The notes beneath the pieces are model-generated. The model saw only the letters and a list, made by a program, of their open reading frames with translations, did no database searches and was not told the DNA's origin. Below, in pieces: positions 21,331-33,600 of a stretch of 64,000 bases of DNA. Every line of letters begins with the position of its first letter. Positions within the stretch are counted from its first letter, which is position 1. The DNA comes from Phytophthora hibernalis. Taxonomy: Eukaryota > Oomycota > Peronosporomycetes > Peronosporales > Peronosporaceae. Position numbers and translations under genes: made by a program. Location of the stretch: assembly GCA_012656075.1 (NCBI GenBank), contig JAAKBF010000014.1:682001-746000 (forward strand), written 5' to 3'.

Positions 21331-22826
21331 ATGGACGACTCAGGGAGCCGACTGCCGTCCCGGCAGAATTTTCCTCACCTTTCGGATGCCCACTGGTCTA
21401 CGCTGGAGAAGATAGTCAGTCTCCTGGGCGAGTCAGCATTCGCTGGATTCCCCAACCTGCCTGCGGAGCAGCAGAGGGCACGCGTGGAACGCTGCAACAG
21501 GTACGAGTCGTCGCTGGTTTCCCACGTGAGCCCTGCATCGCAGGAAGCTGCTCGCGAGACAATGCGAGCTGAGGCACAAAGTGCGGCGCAGGGGATCACC
21601 CGGGTCCTGCTCTGTACGCTGCGCGACAAGGAACAACGAAGCCCGTCAAGATGTCGGTGCCGACATTTGACGGCAAAGAAGCAGATAGTCTGGTCTTCTG
21701 GTTTTCGAGAGATCGAGATAGCGCTGGGCAGATCTACGAGTTCAGGGCCCTAGTCGCCTTCGCACTTTCCAAGCTGGGAGGACGTGCACGCGCATGGGCG
21801 ATGGCATGAGAGCCGTCGTCTCCACCTCATGGGCGTTCATGGAACAAGAGCTGCGTTCGACTTTCCTCTTGGCCAATGTGGCTTATCGCTATCGGTCGCT
21901 CTTCTTGCGCTGCAAGCAAGGAAAGCGTACTTCAAGACTACGTCATGGAGCTGCAGAACCTCGAGGCCGCTATGGCGGGCGCTCCCCTCTCAGAGGACGT
22001 CAAGGTGATGGTCTTCATGGACGGCGTTCGGCCGGGTCAGGTCCGGACGAAGCTCTTCAGCAGACAGCCGAAGTCTTTCTACGATACGGTGCACGTTGTC
22101 ATGCTGGAAGATCATTGCGTGCGCTCGGCGCAGGGTATGCGGGTCGCTCGGATACGGTCAATGACGGTCCCACTCCCATTGAGAACTCATCGGCTGAGTC
22201 GGACCGACATCAGCGTAACCAACGCGCGAGTGGTCGTTGCTTTGGATGCAACCAGATTAGTCTCATCAGTCGGAACTCCAACGAATCCGTGGAAGGTGGG
22301 CAAGACCAAGGTGACTCTGCCGTCCCTTGACATCATCGAATCTGCGGGGTCGTAAAACAACGACTCCCAGTAGGTTACTGGGAGACTTCGCTCCTCCTCG
22401 AGGTCGGTGGCTCTGCCACCTCTGCCTCCTGGAGAGCAAGTCCCAGGGACGACACTGTTGTGTCTCTTCATGGCTGCCGCGCGGTCTAACCTCGTAGTCG
22501 TCACTGCCAGCGTTAAAGGGTACGACAAACCGCTGACGATCCTGATTGATTTGGGAGCGTCCTACAATTTCGCGACGAAGTCCAGTGTGACCAGGAACAG
22601 TGCATTGTAAGCTAGTGCTTTGGAAGCATCTAAGAATAATACCAATGTATCTGTTTGCCTGGCGACTGGATTCATCGTGTCTACGCGAAAGGTTATTCTA
22701 TCCTTGAACGTTAAGTTTGACGACTTCAACTCGGTCGAACCGTTCATTGTCCTTGACATGGATGATCGGTACGATCTTATCCTAGACATGCCTTGGTTGG
22801 CAAAGCACGAGCCTGGGATTGATTAG
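21331..22826 (+). pseudogene. Degenerate gypsy gag and aspartic protease
   Basis: Gag begins MDDSGSRLPSRQNFPHLSD (about 21331), continues through VPTFDGKEAD and FWFREIEIALG (about 21650-21730), a frameshifted LRCKQGKR..LQDYVMELQNLEAAM (about 21905-21980) and DVKVMVFMDGVRPGQVRTKL. A decayed zinc knuckle starts RCFGCNQ near 22235. The protease shows ILIDLGASYNF near 22545, where retropepsins have D-S/T-G-A, so Ser is replaced by Leu, and then DDRYDLILDMPWL (about 22760). Several frameshifts and a TAA at 22608 are present. Non-functional. Confidence 0.7.
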
Positions 22827-23400
22827 AGAAGTCGCACCATCGGTGCTAGTCACAAGACCCTCGCGGACAGAGCCCTGGCAGGCCATGCCCTCCTCTTTCC
22901 GGGACGGGTTTGTGCACGAGCATCGCATGACACGCGGCGAACGGCACTTTTCAGGTACTATGAAGTACACGAACAGCCTACGGCGTTGCCGACCGCGTGC
23001 CCTGCACCTTCGAGAGCTCAAGAGCCTTCGGTGGATGTGGGAGAATGTACGAGGTTCCGTGTGTGTCCCAGGATGAGGCTCTTGGATCTCTCAAGATCAA
23101 GATTGTCGCTCAGGCGACGACATGGCGTACGTGCTCGATGCGGCGTACTTGACAACCATCGTGTTTGTCCGCAAACAAAAACGGACATACCGGCAGGCGG
23201 CACTCGAGACCAGCGTAACAGCATCGGTTGCGGTATGAGGGTCGCCCAATTGATAGGGTCATCGGTAGGTATGAACATCAAACCCGCGGTAGACGTCTGA
23301 GCGGTCGCGACTCGGTCAATGATCCATGAAGCAATGCAGTATGTCGCCCGCAATGGTCTTTCAATGCTACACGAGTGATTCGTAGGTCAGAACCGAGTGT

Positions 23401-23742
23401 AGCGCGCTTGCCACGTCCGACAAGCAGAATGGAGCTTGAGCGTCAGTCGGCGTCAGCAATCTAAATGACGAAGAACAGATGGTAGTGCTCGAAGAGTACT
23501 CCGGTAAGAAAATATCCGGGCGTCGGGGTGATGGCGCCAGCATTTACATGTACAAGCAGCCGATTTGATGGAGGAGGATACAGCGGTGAATAGAGCGCGA
23601 CAACCGTGAGTTGTGATCGGATGCCAGCAAAATTGAAAATGACGTTCGAGCAGTTATGTTTTGCGCGCCACCGACTGCAGCGGCGCGCTGCTGGGTATCT
23701 CATCATCTTCAACAAAGCTCCACCAATCAAAGGTCTTGAAGT
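23401..23742. other. Unassigned spacer
   Basis: No gene or repeat recognised. Confidence 0.35.
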
Positions 23743-25178
23743 ATGACATCCAATCGTAGCGGAGATCGACTCGAAATAAGTTTTGATTGGTCAAAGCGAA
23801 GACATCGAAAAACGCCGCAAAATCGCGGGAAACCCAAGCTCGATCAAGCTGGACAAATGCGACTAACGCCGTTTCGATTGCGCCTTTTCGAGATCAATGC
23901 CCATCATGGTCTTCAAAACCACTACCCAAATCAAGTACGCAAAATGACCTAGTTGCTCAAAATGTAGCGCCGACGATAACGACAGGAACAACACCACGGA
24001 CAGGCATATGTGGCCACCGCCATGACTTCCATCTCGTCGATTATATCGAGTTATCTGGAATCACACCAAATTAATGTGGTAGTTGGTATGGAGGCATACG
24101 AGGAAAGAAATCACCAATTTGAATAGCCTAAATGTTGGAGAGACCAAATATCTTGGGGTGGGTAGGGGTATCTTTTGTAGGGACCAGATATCTTTGGCTG
24201 AGTATGTCATTTTGATTTTGGCTTGGCGAGCGATGGTAGGTTTCTCAGAAGACCTGCTGTTGTATCATCGGTTTGCAAAAGCGCAAGTCGATGCTGGACA
24301 CAAGATACGCGGGAGGAAAGTGTGGCTGGGTATGCCATATTGCGCGAAAAGTCAGAAACAACTGCAAATTCGGATGAAAACACTGAAAAAACGAACGGTC
24401 AGTTTGAATGGGTTTCCTTGGCGGTTCACGAGGAATCAAGAAACGCTTGCATGCGGAAGTGTTTAACCTAGGGCGGATTCTCGATTTGATGTTTATCAGA
24501 CCATAGTAGGTATTGTTTCTCGGTTTCCCGCGTGGCGATTAGTCCACCTGACTGTCTTGTGGAGAGATTAGTCCGGCTGGTAATATTAGCTGCACTCCCG
24601 ACTTTGCAAGAAATCGACACGTTTGTCGATTTTGGGTCTGGTATCGGCAACGTGGTGGCCCAAGTAGCACTAGAGACGTGTGTTGGAAGATTCATATGGA
24701 TTGAGTTCCAATGCAAACTGGCGAAGACGGTGAAGACGTTGATACATGGTGCAGCCAAGAATTTCCCGAAATTGTTCAAGGTTACGATACATGAAGCCGA
24801 TATAAGAGTCATCAACGCAACCATCTACGCTGATCTCGCGAGCTGCAATGTTCTATTTGCCAACAATATTGTCTTTGACCCAACAAGTATCACCTGCAAC
24901 ATTGGTGCACATCGTTGCCATGGCTAAACTGTGTGGACGCCATTGAGACTCATGTCGGGCGAGTTCTGCTCAGTATGGAATCTTCGCCACAATATCAACG
25001 TACACGCCTCATGGTCTGCGCTGCCTCATCAAGCATACTGGTCCACACGAGATGCGGACTAAATGAGGTACCGTGTGGTGAGAATATTTTTCGTTCATTG
25101 TATGTGCACATTATTGATTTGAAATACCCGCGCTTAGGTACAACCCTCGTGATAAACACTCAAACGACTATTTCATGA
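23743..25178 (+). pseudogene. DOT1-like histone H3K79 methyltransferase, degenerate copy
   Basis: The clearest part is 24532-24927: ALPTLQEIDTFVDFGSGIGN (SAM-binding motif I, DxGxGxG type), then EFQCKLAKT, FKVTIHEADIR and CNVLFANNIVFD. This order matches DOT1 (motif I, helix D1, acidic loop, V(L)F(V/A)NN motif). A further frame (24940-25178: VGRVLLSMESS, LYVHII) extends it downstream after a stop at 24926. Upstream frames at 23787-24466 are lysine-rich and could be the N-terminal extension but are not independently recognisable. Stops at about 24466 and 24926 and frame switches make it a pseudogene. The 3' end lies about 85 bp from the first satellite array. Confidence 0.7.
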
Positions 25179-25261
25179 TCACGAAGGTGGCTTCATTTCA
25201 CTCAATAAATACTGCGGTTTTTGTGAGCAACATAAAATACCATCACATCCTATGCAGTTCA

Positions 25262-27615
25262 CCGATCTGATCTAACTATACGGAGTCGACAACAGCGGTG
25301 GTCACGTAAATCGTACCGTACGTGATCACCGCGGTGTCGATGGCGTGGCCAAACCGGCCCGACTGTAGTTTTGATTCTATGGTGGCCTTCACCAATTAGC
25401 TTTTAGAAACCTCTGCAACCCCGGCCGTGTTCCGTGACGCTTCCAAATCTGTTCTAACTAACCAGCCGCCGACAATACATACATAATACCGTACGTGGTC
25501 ACCGCGGCGTCGGTGGCGTGGCCAAACCGGCCCGACTGCATTTTTGATTCTATGGTGGCCTTCACCAATTAGCTTTTAGAAACCTCTGCAACCCCGGCCG
25601 TGTTCCGTGACGCTTCCAAATCTGTTCTAACTAACCGGCCGCCGACAATACATACATAGTACCGTACGTGGTCACCGCGGCGTCGGTGGCGTGGCCAAAC
25701 CGGCCCGACTGCATTTTTGATTCTATGGTGGCCTTCACCAATTAGCTTTTAGAAACCTCTGCAACCCCGGCCGTGTTCCGTGACGCTTCCAAATCTGTTC
25801 TAACTAACCGGCCGCCGACAATACATACATAGTACCGTACGTGGTCACCGCGGCGTCGGTGGCGTGGCCAAACCGGCCCGACTGCATTTTTGATTCTATG
25901 GTGGCCTTCACCAATTAGCTTTTAGAAACCTCTGCAACCCCGGCCGTGTTCCGTGACGCTTCCAAATCTGTTCTAACTAACCGGCCGCCGACAATACATA
26001 CATAGTACCGTACGTGGTCACCGCGGCGTCGGTGGCGTGGCCAAACCGGCCCGACTGCATTTTTGATTCTATGGTGGCCTTCACCAATTAGCTTTTAGAA
26101 ACCTCTGCAACCCCGGCCGTGTTCCGTGACGCTTCCAAATCTGTTCTAACTAACCGGCCGCCGACAATACATACATAGTACCGTACGTGGTCACCGCGGC
26201 GTCGGTGGCGTGGCCAAACCGGCCCGACTGTAGTTTTGATTCTATGGTGGCCTTCACCAATTAGCTTTTAGAAACCTCTGCAACCCCGGCCGTGTTCCGT
26301 GACGCTTCCAAATCTGTTCTAACTAACCGGCCGCCGACAATACATACATAGTACCGTACGTGGTCACCGCGGCGTCGGTGGCGTGGCCAAACCGGCCCGA
26401 CTGCATTTTTGATTCTATGGTGGCCTTCACCAATTAGCTTTTAGAAACCTCTGCAACCCCGGCCGTGTTCCGTGACGCTTCCAAATCTGTTCTAACTAAC
26501 CGGCCGCCGACAATACATACATAGTACCGTACGTGGTCACCGCGGCGTCGGTGGCGTGGCCAAACCGGCCCGACTGCATTTTTGATTCTATGGTGGCCTT
26601 CACCAATTAGCTTTTAGAAACCTCTGCAACCCCGGCCGTGTTCCGTGACGCTTCCAAATCTGTTCTAACTAACCGGCCGCCGACAATACATACATAGTAC
26701 CGTACGTGGTCACCGCGGCGTCGGTGGCGTGGCCAAACCGGCCCGACTGCATTTTTGATTCTATGGTGGCCTTCACCAATTAGCTTTTAGAAACCTCTGC
26801 AACCCCGGCCGTGTTCCGTGACGCTTCCAAATCTGTTCTAACTAACCGGCCGCCGACAATACATACATAGTACCGTACGTGGTCACCGCGGCGTCGGTGG
26901 CGTGGCCAAACCGGCCCGACTGCATTTTTGATTCTATGGTGGCCTTCACCAATTAGCTTTTAGAAACCTCTGCAACCCCGGCCGTGTTCCGTGACGCTTC
27001 CAAATCTGTTCTAACTAACCGGCCGCCGACAATACATACATAGTACCGTACGTGATCACCGCGGTGTCGATGGCGTGGCCAAACCGGCCCGACTGTAGTT
27101 TTGATTCTATGGTGGCCTTCACCAATTAGCTTTTAGAAACCTCTGCAACCCCGGCCGTGTTCCGTGACGCTTCCAAATCTGTTCTAACTAACCGGCCGCC
27201 GACAATACATACATAGTACCGTACGTGGTCACCGCGGCGTCGGTGGCGTGGCCAAACCGGCCCGACTGCATTTTTGATTCTATGGTGGCCTTCACCAATT
27301 AGCTTTTAGAAACCTCTGCAACCCCGGCCGTGTTCCGTGACGCTTCCAAATCTGTTCTAACTAACCGGCCGCCGACAATACATACATAGTACCGTACGTG
27401 GTCACCGCGGCGTCGGTGGCGTGGCCAAACCGGCCCGACTGCATTTTTGATTCTATGGTGGCCTTCACCAATTAGCTTTTAGAAACCTCTGCAACCCCGG
27501 CCGTGTTCCGTGACGCTTCCAAATCTGTTCTAACTAACCGGCCGCCGACAATACATACATAGTACCGTACGTGGTCACCGCGGCGTCGGTGGCGTGGCCA
27601 AACCGGCCCGACTGC
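25262..27615. repeat. Satellite A: 173-bp tandem repeat, about 13.5 copies
   Basis: The word ACCGTA..., beginning each unit, occurs at 25315 and then every 173 bp to 27564 (14 occurrences; the last unit is cut after 52 bp). The leading partial unit from about 25262 is divergent, as expected at an array edge. Units are nearly identical. Units 1, 6 and 11 (25315, 26180, 27045) carry GACTGTAGTTTTG where all others carry GACTGCATTTTTG, giving a 5-unit (865-bp) higher-order period; units 1 and 11 also share GATCACC...GGTGTCGATGG. No open frame of note. Confidence 0.95.
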
Positions 27616-30600
27616 CGCTAAGGGACGGTGAAAGCCGTACTAATGGAGCGCGGGTGTATATTCTCGTGAGTCTGGGATTAGATGACAAGTCTCCGGGCGA
27701 CACGGAAGCGACGTCACCTAGATGTCGTCACACGGATTGTTGGAGTAGGTCCCGCCCTATTCAACAACGCTAAGGGACGGTGAAAGCCGTACTAATGGAG
27801 CGCGGGTGTATATTCTCGTGAGTCTGGGATTAGATGACAAGTCTCCGGGCGACACGGAAGCGACGTCACCTAGATGTCGTCACACGGATTGTTGGAGTAG
27901 GTCCCGCCCTATTCAACAACGCTAAGGGACAGTGAAAGCCGTACTAATGGAGCGCGGGTGTATATTCTCGTGAGTCTGGGATTAGATGACAAGTCTCCGG
28001 GCGACACGGAAGCGACGTCACCTAGATGTCGTCACACGGATTGTTGGAGTAGGTCCCGCCCTATTCAACATCGCTAAGGGACGGTGAAAGCCGTACGAAT
28101 GGAGCGCGGGTGTATATTCTAGTGAGTGTGGGATTTGATGACAAGTCTCCGGGCGACACGGAAGCGACGTCACCTAGATGTCGTCACACGGATTGTTGGA
28201 GTAGGTCCCGCCCTATTCAACAACGCTAAGGGACGGTGAAAGCCGTACTAATGGAGCGCGGGTGTATATTCTCGTGAGTGTGGGATTAGATGACAAGTCT
28301 CCGGGCGACACGGAAGCGACGTCACCTAGATGTCGTCACACGGATTGTTGGAGTAGGTCCCGCCCTATTCAACAACGCTAAGGGACGGTGAAAGCCGTAC
28401 TAATGGAGCGCGGGTGTATATTCTCGTGAGTCTGGGATTAGATGACAAGTCTCCGGGCAACACGGAAGCGATTTCACCTAGATGTCGTCACACGGATGGT
28501 TCGAGTAGGTCCCGCCCTATTCAACAACGCTAAGGGACGGTGAAAGCCGTACGAATGGAGCGCGGGTGTATATTCTAGTGAGTGTGGGATTTGATGACAA
28601 GTCTCCGGGCGACACGGAAGCGATGTCACCAAGATGTCGTCACACGGATGGTTCGAGTAGGTCTTGCCCTATTCAACAACGCTAAAGGACAGTGAAAGCA
28701 GTACTAATGGAGCGCGGGTGTATATTCTCGTGAGTCTGAGATTAGATGACAAGTCTCCGGGCAACACGGAAGCGCTGTCACCTAGATGTCGTCACACGGA
28801 TTGTTGGAGTAGGTCCCGCCCTATTCAACAACGCTAAGGGACGGTGAAAGCCGTACGAATGGAGCGCGGGTGTATATTCTCGTGAGTCTGGGATTAGATG
28901 ACAAGTCTCCGGGCGACACGGAAGCGACGTCACCTAGATGTCGTCACACGGATTGTTGGAGTAGGTCCCGCCCTATTCAACAACGCTAAGGGACGGTGAA
29001 AGCCGTACGAATGGAGCGCGGGTGTATATTCTCGTGAGTGTGGGATTTGATGACAAGTCTCCGGGCAACACGGAAGCGCTGTCACCTAGATGTCCTCACA
29101 CGGATTGTTGGAGTAGGTCCCGCCCTATTCAACAACGCTAAGGGACGGTGAAAGCCGTACTAATGGAGCGCGGGTGTATATTCTCGTGAGTCTGGGATTA
29201 GATGACAAGTCTCCGGGCAACACGGAAGCGATGTCACCAAGATGTCGTCACACGGATGGTTCGAGTAGGTCTTGCCCTATTCAACAACGCTAAAGGACAG
29301 TGAAAGCAGTACTAATGGAGCGCGGGTGTATATTCTCGTGAGTCTGGGATTAGATGACAAGTCTCCGGGCAACACGGAAGCGATTTCACCTAGATGTCGT
29401 CACACGGATGGTTCGAGTAGGTCCCGCCCTATTCAACAACGCTAAGGGACGGTGAAAGCCGTACGAATGGAGCGCGGGTGTATATTCTCGTGAGTGTGGG
29501 ATTTGATGACAAGTCTCCGGGCAACACGGAAGCGCTGTCACCTAGATGTCGTCACACGGATTGTTGGAGTAGGTCCCGCCCTATTCAACAACGCTAAGGG
29601 ACGGTGAAAGCCGTACTAATGGAGCGCGGGTGTATATTCTCGTGAGTCTGGGATTAGATGACAAGTCTCCGGGCGACACGGAAGCGACGTCACCTAGATG
29701 TCGTCACACGGATTGTTGGAGTAGGTCCCGCCCTATTCAACAACGCTAAGGGACAGTGAAAGCCGTACTAATGGAGCGCGGGTGTATATTCTCGTGAGTG
29801 TGGGATTTGATGACAAGTCTCCGGGCGACACGGAAGCGATGTCACCAAGATGTCGTCACACGGATGGTTCGAGTAGGTCTTGCCCTATTCAACAACGCTA
29901 AAGGACAGTGAAAGCAGTACTAATGGAGCGCGGGTGTATATTCTCGTGAGTCTGGGATTAGATGACAAGTCTCCGGGCAACACGGAAGCGCTGTCACCTA
30001 GATGTCGTCACACGGATTGTTGGAGTAGGTCCCGCCCTATTCAACAACGCTAAGGGACGGTGAAAGCCGTACGAATGGAGCGCGGGTGTATATTCTCGTG
30101 AGTCTGGGATTAGATGACAAGTCTCCGGGCGACACGGAAGCGACGTCACCTAGATGTCGTCACACGGATTGTTGGAGTAGGTCCCGCCCTATTCAACAAC
30201 GCTAAGGGACGGTGAAAGCCGTACTAATGGAGCGCGGGTGTATATTCTCGTGAGTCTGGGATTAGATGACAAGTCTCCGGGCAACACGGAAGCGATGTCA
30301 CCTAGATGTCGTCACACGGATGGTTCGAGTAGGTCCCGCCCTATTCAACAACGCTAAGGGACAGTGAAAGCCGTACTAATGGAGCGCGGGTGTATATTCT
30401 CGTGAGTGTGGGATTTGATGACAAGTCTCCGGGCGACACGGAAGCGATGTCACCAAGATGTCGTCACACGGATGGTTCGAGTAGGTCTTGCCCTATTCAA
30501 CAACGCTAAAGGACAGTGAAAGCCGTACTAATGGAGCGCGGGTGTATATTCTCGTGAGTCTGAGATTAGATGACAAGTCTCCGGGCAACACGGAAGCGCT

Positions 30601-33600
30601 GTCACCTAGATGTCGTCACACGGATGGTTCGAGTAGGTCCCGCCCTATTCAACAACGCTAAGGGACGGTGAAAGCCGTACGAATGGAGCGCGGGTGTATA
30701 TTCTCGTCAGTGTGGGATTTGATGACAAGTCTCCGGGCAACACGGAAGCGCTGTCACCTAGATGTCCTCACACGGATGGTTCGAGTAGGTCCCGCCCTAT
30801 TCAACAACGCTAAGGGACGGTGAAAGCCGTACTAATGGAGCGCGGGTGTATATTCTCGTGAGTCTGGGATTAGATGACAAGTCTCCGGGCGACACGGAAG
30901 CGACGTCACCTAGATGTCGTCACACGGATTGTTGGAGTAGGTCCCGCCCTATTCAACAACGCTAAGGGACAGTGAAAGCCGTACGAATGGAGCGCGGGTG
31001 TATATTCTCGTGAGTCTGGGATTAGATGACAAGTCTCCGGGCGACACGGAAGCGACGTCACCTAGATGTCGTCACACGGATTGTTGGAGTAGGTCCCGCC
31101 CTATTCAACAACGCTAAAGGACAGTGAAAGCAGTACTAATGGAGCGCGGGTGTATATTCTCGTGAGTCTGGGATTAGATGACAAGTCTCCGGGCAACACG
31201 GAAGCGCTGTCACCTAGATGTCGTCACACGGATTGTTGGAGTAGGTCCCGCCCTATTCAACAACGCTAAGGGACGGTGAAAGCCGTACTAATGGAGCGCG
31301 GGTGTATATTCTCGTGAGTCTGGGATTAGATGACAAGTCTCCGGGCAACACGGAAGCGATGTCACCTAGATGTCGTCACACGGATGGTTCGAGTAGGTCC
31401 CGCCCTATTCAACAACGCTAAGGGACAGTGAAAGCCGTACTAATGGAGCGCGGGTGTATATTCTCGTGAGTGTGGGATTTGATGACAAGTCTCCGGGCGA
31501 CACGGAAGCGATGTCACCAAGATGTCGTCACACGGATGGTTCGAGTAGGTCTTGCCCTATTCAACAACGCTAAAGGACAGTGAAAGCCGTACTAATGGAG
31601 CGCGGGTGTATATTCTCGTGAGTCTGAGATTAGATGACAAGTCTCCGGGCAACACGGAAGCGCTGTCACCTAGATGTCGTCACACGGATGGTTCGAGTAG
31701 GTCCCGCCCTATTCAACAACGCTAAGGGACGGTGAAAGCCGTACGAATGGAGCGCGGGTGTATATTCTCGTGAGTGTGGGATTTGATGACAAGTCTCCGG
31801 GCAACACGGAAGCGCTGTCACCTAGATGTCCTCACACGGATGGTTCGAGTAGGTCCCGCCCTATTCAACAACGCTAAGGGACGGTGAAAGCCGTACTAAT
31901 GGAGCGCGGGTGTATATTCTCGTGAGTCTGGGATTAGATGACAAGTCTCCGGGCGACACGGAAGCGACGTCACCTAGATGTCGTCACACGGATTGTTGGA
32001 GTAGGTCCCGCCCTATTCAACAACGCTAAGGGACAGTGAAAGCCGTACTAATGGAGCGCGGGTGTATATTCTCGTGAGTCTGGGATTAGATGACAAGTCT
32101 CCGGGCGACACGGAAGCGACGTCACCTAGATGTCGTCACACGGATTGTTGGAGTAGGTCCCGCCCTATTCAACAACGCTAAGGACAGTGAAAGCAGTACT
32201 AATGGAGCGCGGGTGTATATTCTCGTGAGTCTGGGATTAGATGACAAGTCTCCGGGCAACACGGAAGCGCTGTCACCTAGATGTCGTCACACGGATTGTT
32301 GGAGTAGGTCCCGCCCTATTCAACAACGCTAAGGGACGGTGAAAGCCGTACGAATGGAGCGCGGGTGTATATTCTCGTGAGTCTGGGATTAGATGACAAG
32401 TCTCCGGGCGACACGGAAGCGACGTCACCTAGATGTCGTCACACGGATTGTTGGAGTAGGTCCCGCCCTATTCAACAACGCTAAGGGACGGTGAAAGCCG
32501 TACTAATGGAGCGCGGGTGTATATTCTCGTGAGTCTGGGATTAGATGACAAGTCTCCGGGCAACACGGAAGCGATGTCACCTAGATGTCGTCACACGGAT
32601 GGTTCAGTAGGTCCCGCCCTATTCAACAACGCTAAGGGACAGTGAAAGCCGTACTAATGGAGCGCGGGTGTATATTCTCGTGAGTGTGGGATTTGATGAC
32701 AAGTCTCCGGGCGACACGGAAGCGATGTCACCTGGATGTCGTCACACGGATTGTTGGAGTAGGTCCCGCCCTATTCAACAACGCTAAGGGACGGTGAAAG
32801 CCGTACTAATGGAGCGCGGGAGTATATTCTAGTGAGTCTGGATTAGATGACTAGTCTCCGGGCGACACGGAAGCGATGTCACGTTGCAGTCGTCACACGG
32901 ATTGTTGGAGTAGGTCCCGCCCTATTCAACATCGCTAAGGGACGGTGAAAGCCGTACTAATGGAGCGCGGGTGTATATTCTCGTGAGTGTGGGATTTGAT
33001 GACAAGTCTCCGGGCGACACGGAAGCGATGTCACCAAGATGTCGTCACACGGATGGTTCGAGTAGGTCTTGCCCTATTCAACAACGCTAAAGGACGGTGA
33101 AAGCCGTACTAATGGAGCGCGGGTGTATATTCTCGTGAGTCTGAGATTAGATGACAAGTCTCCGGGCAACACGGAAGCGCTGTCACCTAGATGTCGTCAC
33201 ACGGATTGTTGGAGTAGGTCCCGCCCTATTCAACAACGCTAAGGGACGGTGAAAGCCGTACTAATGGAGCGCGGGTGTATATTCTAGTGAGTCTGGGATT
33301 TGATGACAAGTCTCCGGGCAACACGGAAGCGACGTCACCTAGATGTCGTCACACGGATTGTTGGAGTAGGTCCCGCCCTATTCAACAACGCTAAGGGACG
33401 GTGAAAGCCGTACTAATGGAGCGCGGGTGTATATTCTCGTGAGTCTGGGATTAGATGACAAGTCTCCGGGCAACACGGAAGCGCTGTCACCTAGATGTCG
33501 TCACACGGATTGTTGGAGTAGGTCCCGCCCTATTCAACAACGCTAAGGGACGGTGAAAGCCGTACTAATGGAGCGCGGGTGTATATTCTCGTGAGTCTGG

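Larger units (their letters stand above)
20864..23400 (+). mobile_element. Gypsy-type retrotransposon, 5' LTR plus gag-protease, 3' part missing
   Basis: The LTR at 20864-21265 is followed by TGGTAGCACTTG (possible tRNA primer site) and then gag and protease. No reverse transcriptase, RNase H, integrase or 3' LTR can be found before unrelated DNA at about 23.4 kb, so the right boundary is approximate. Confidence 0.7.

Noticed and set aside
21331..22826. Intact retropepsin
   Set aside because: The active-site motif reads DLGAS and a stop splits the domain.
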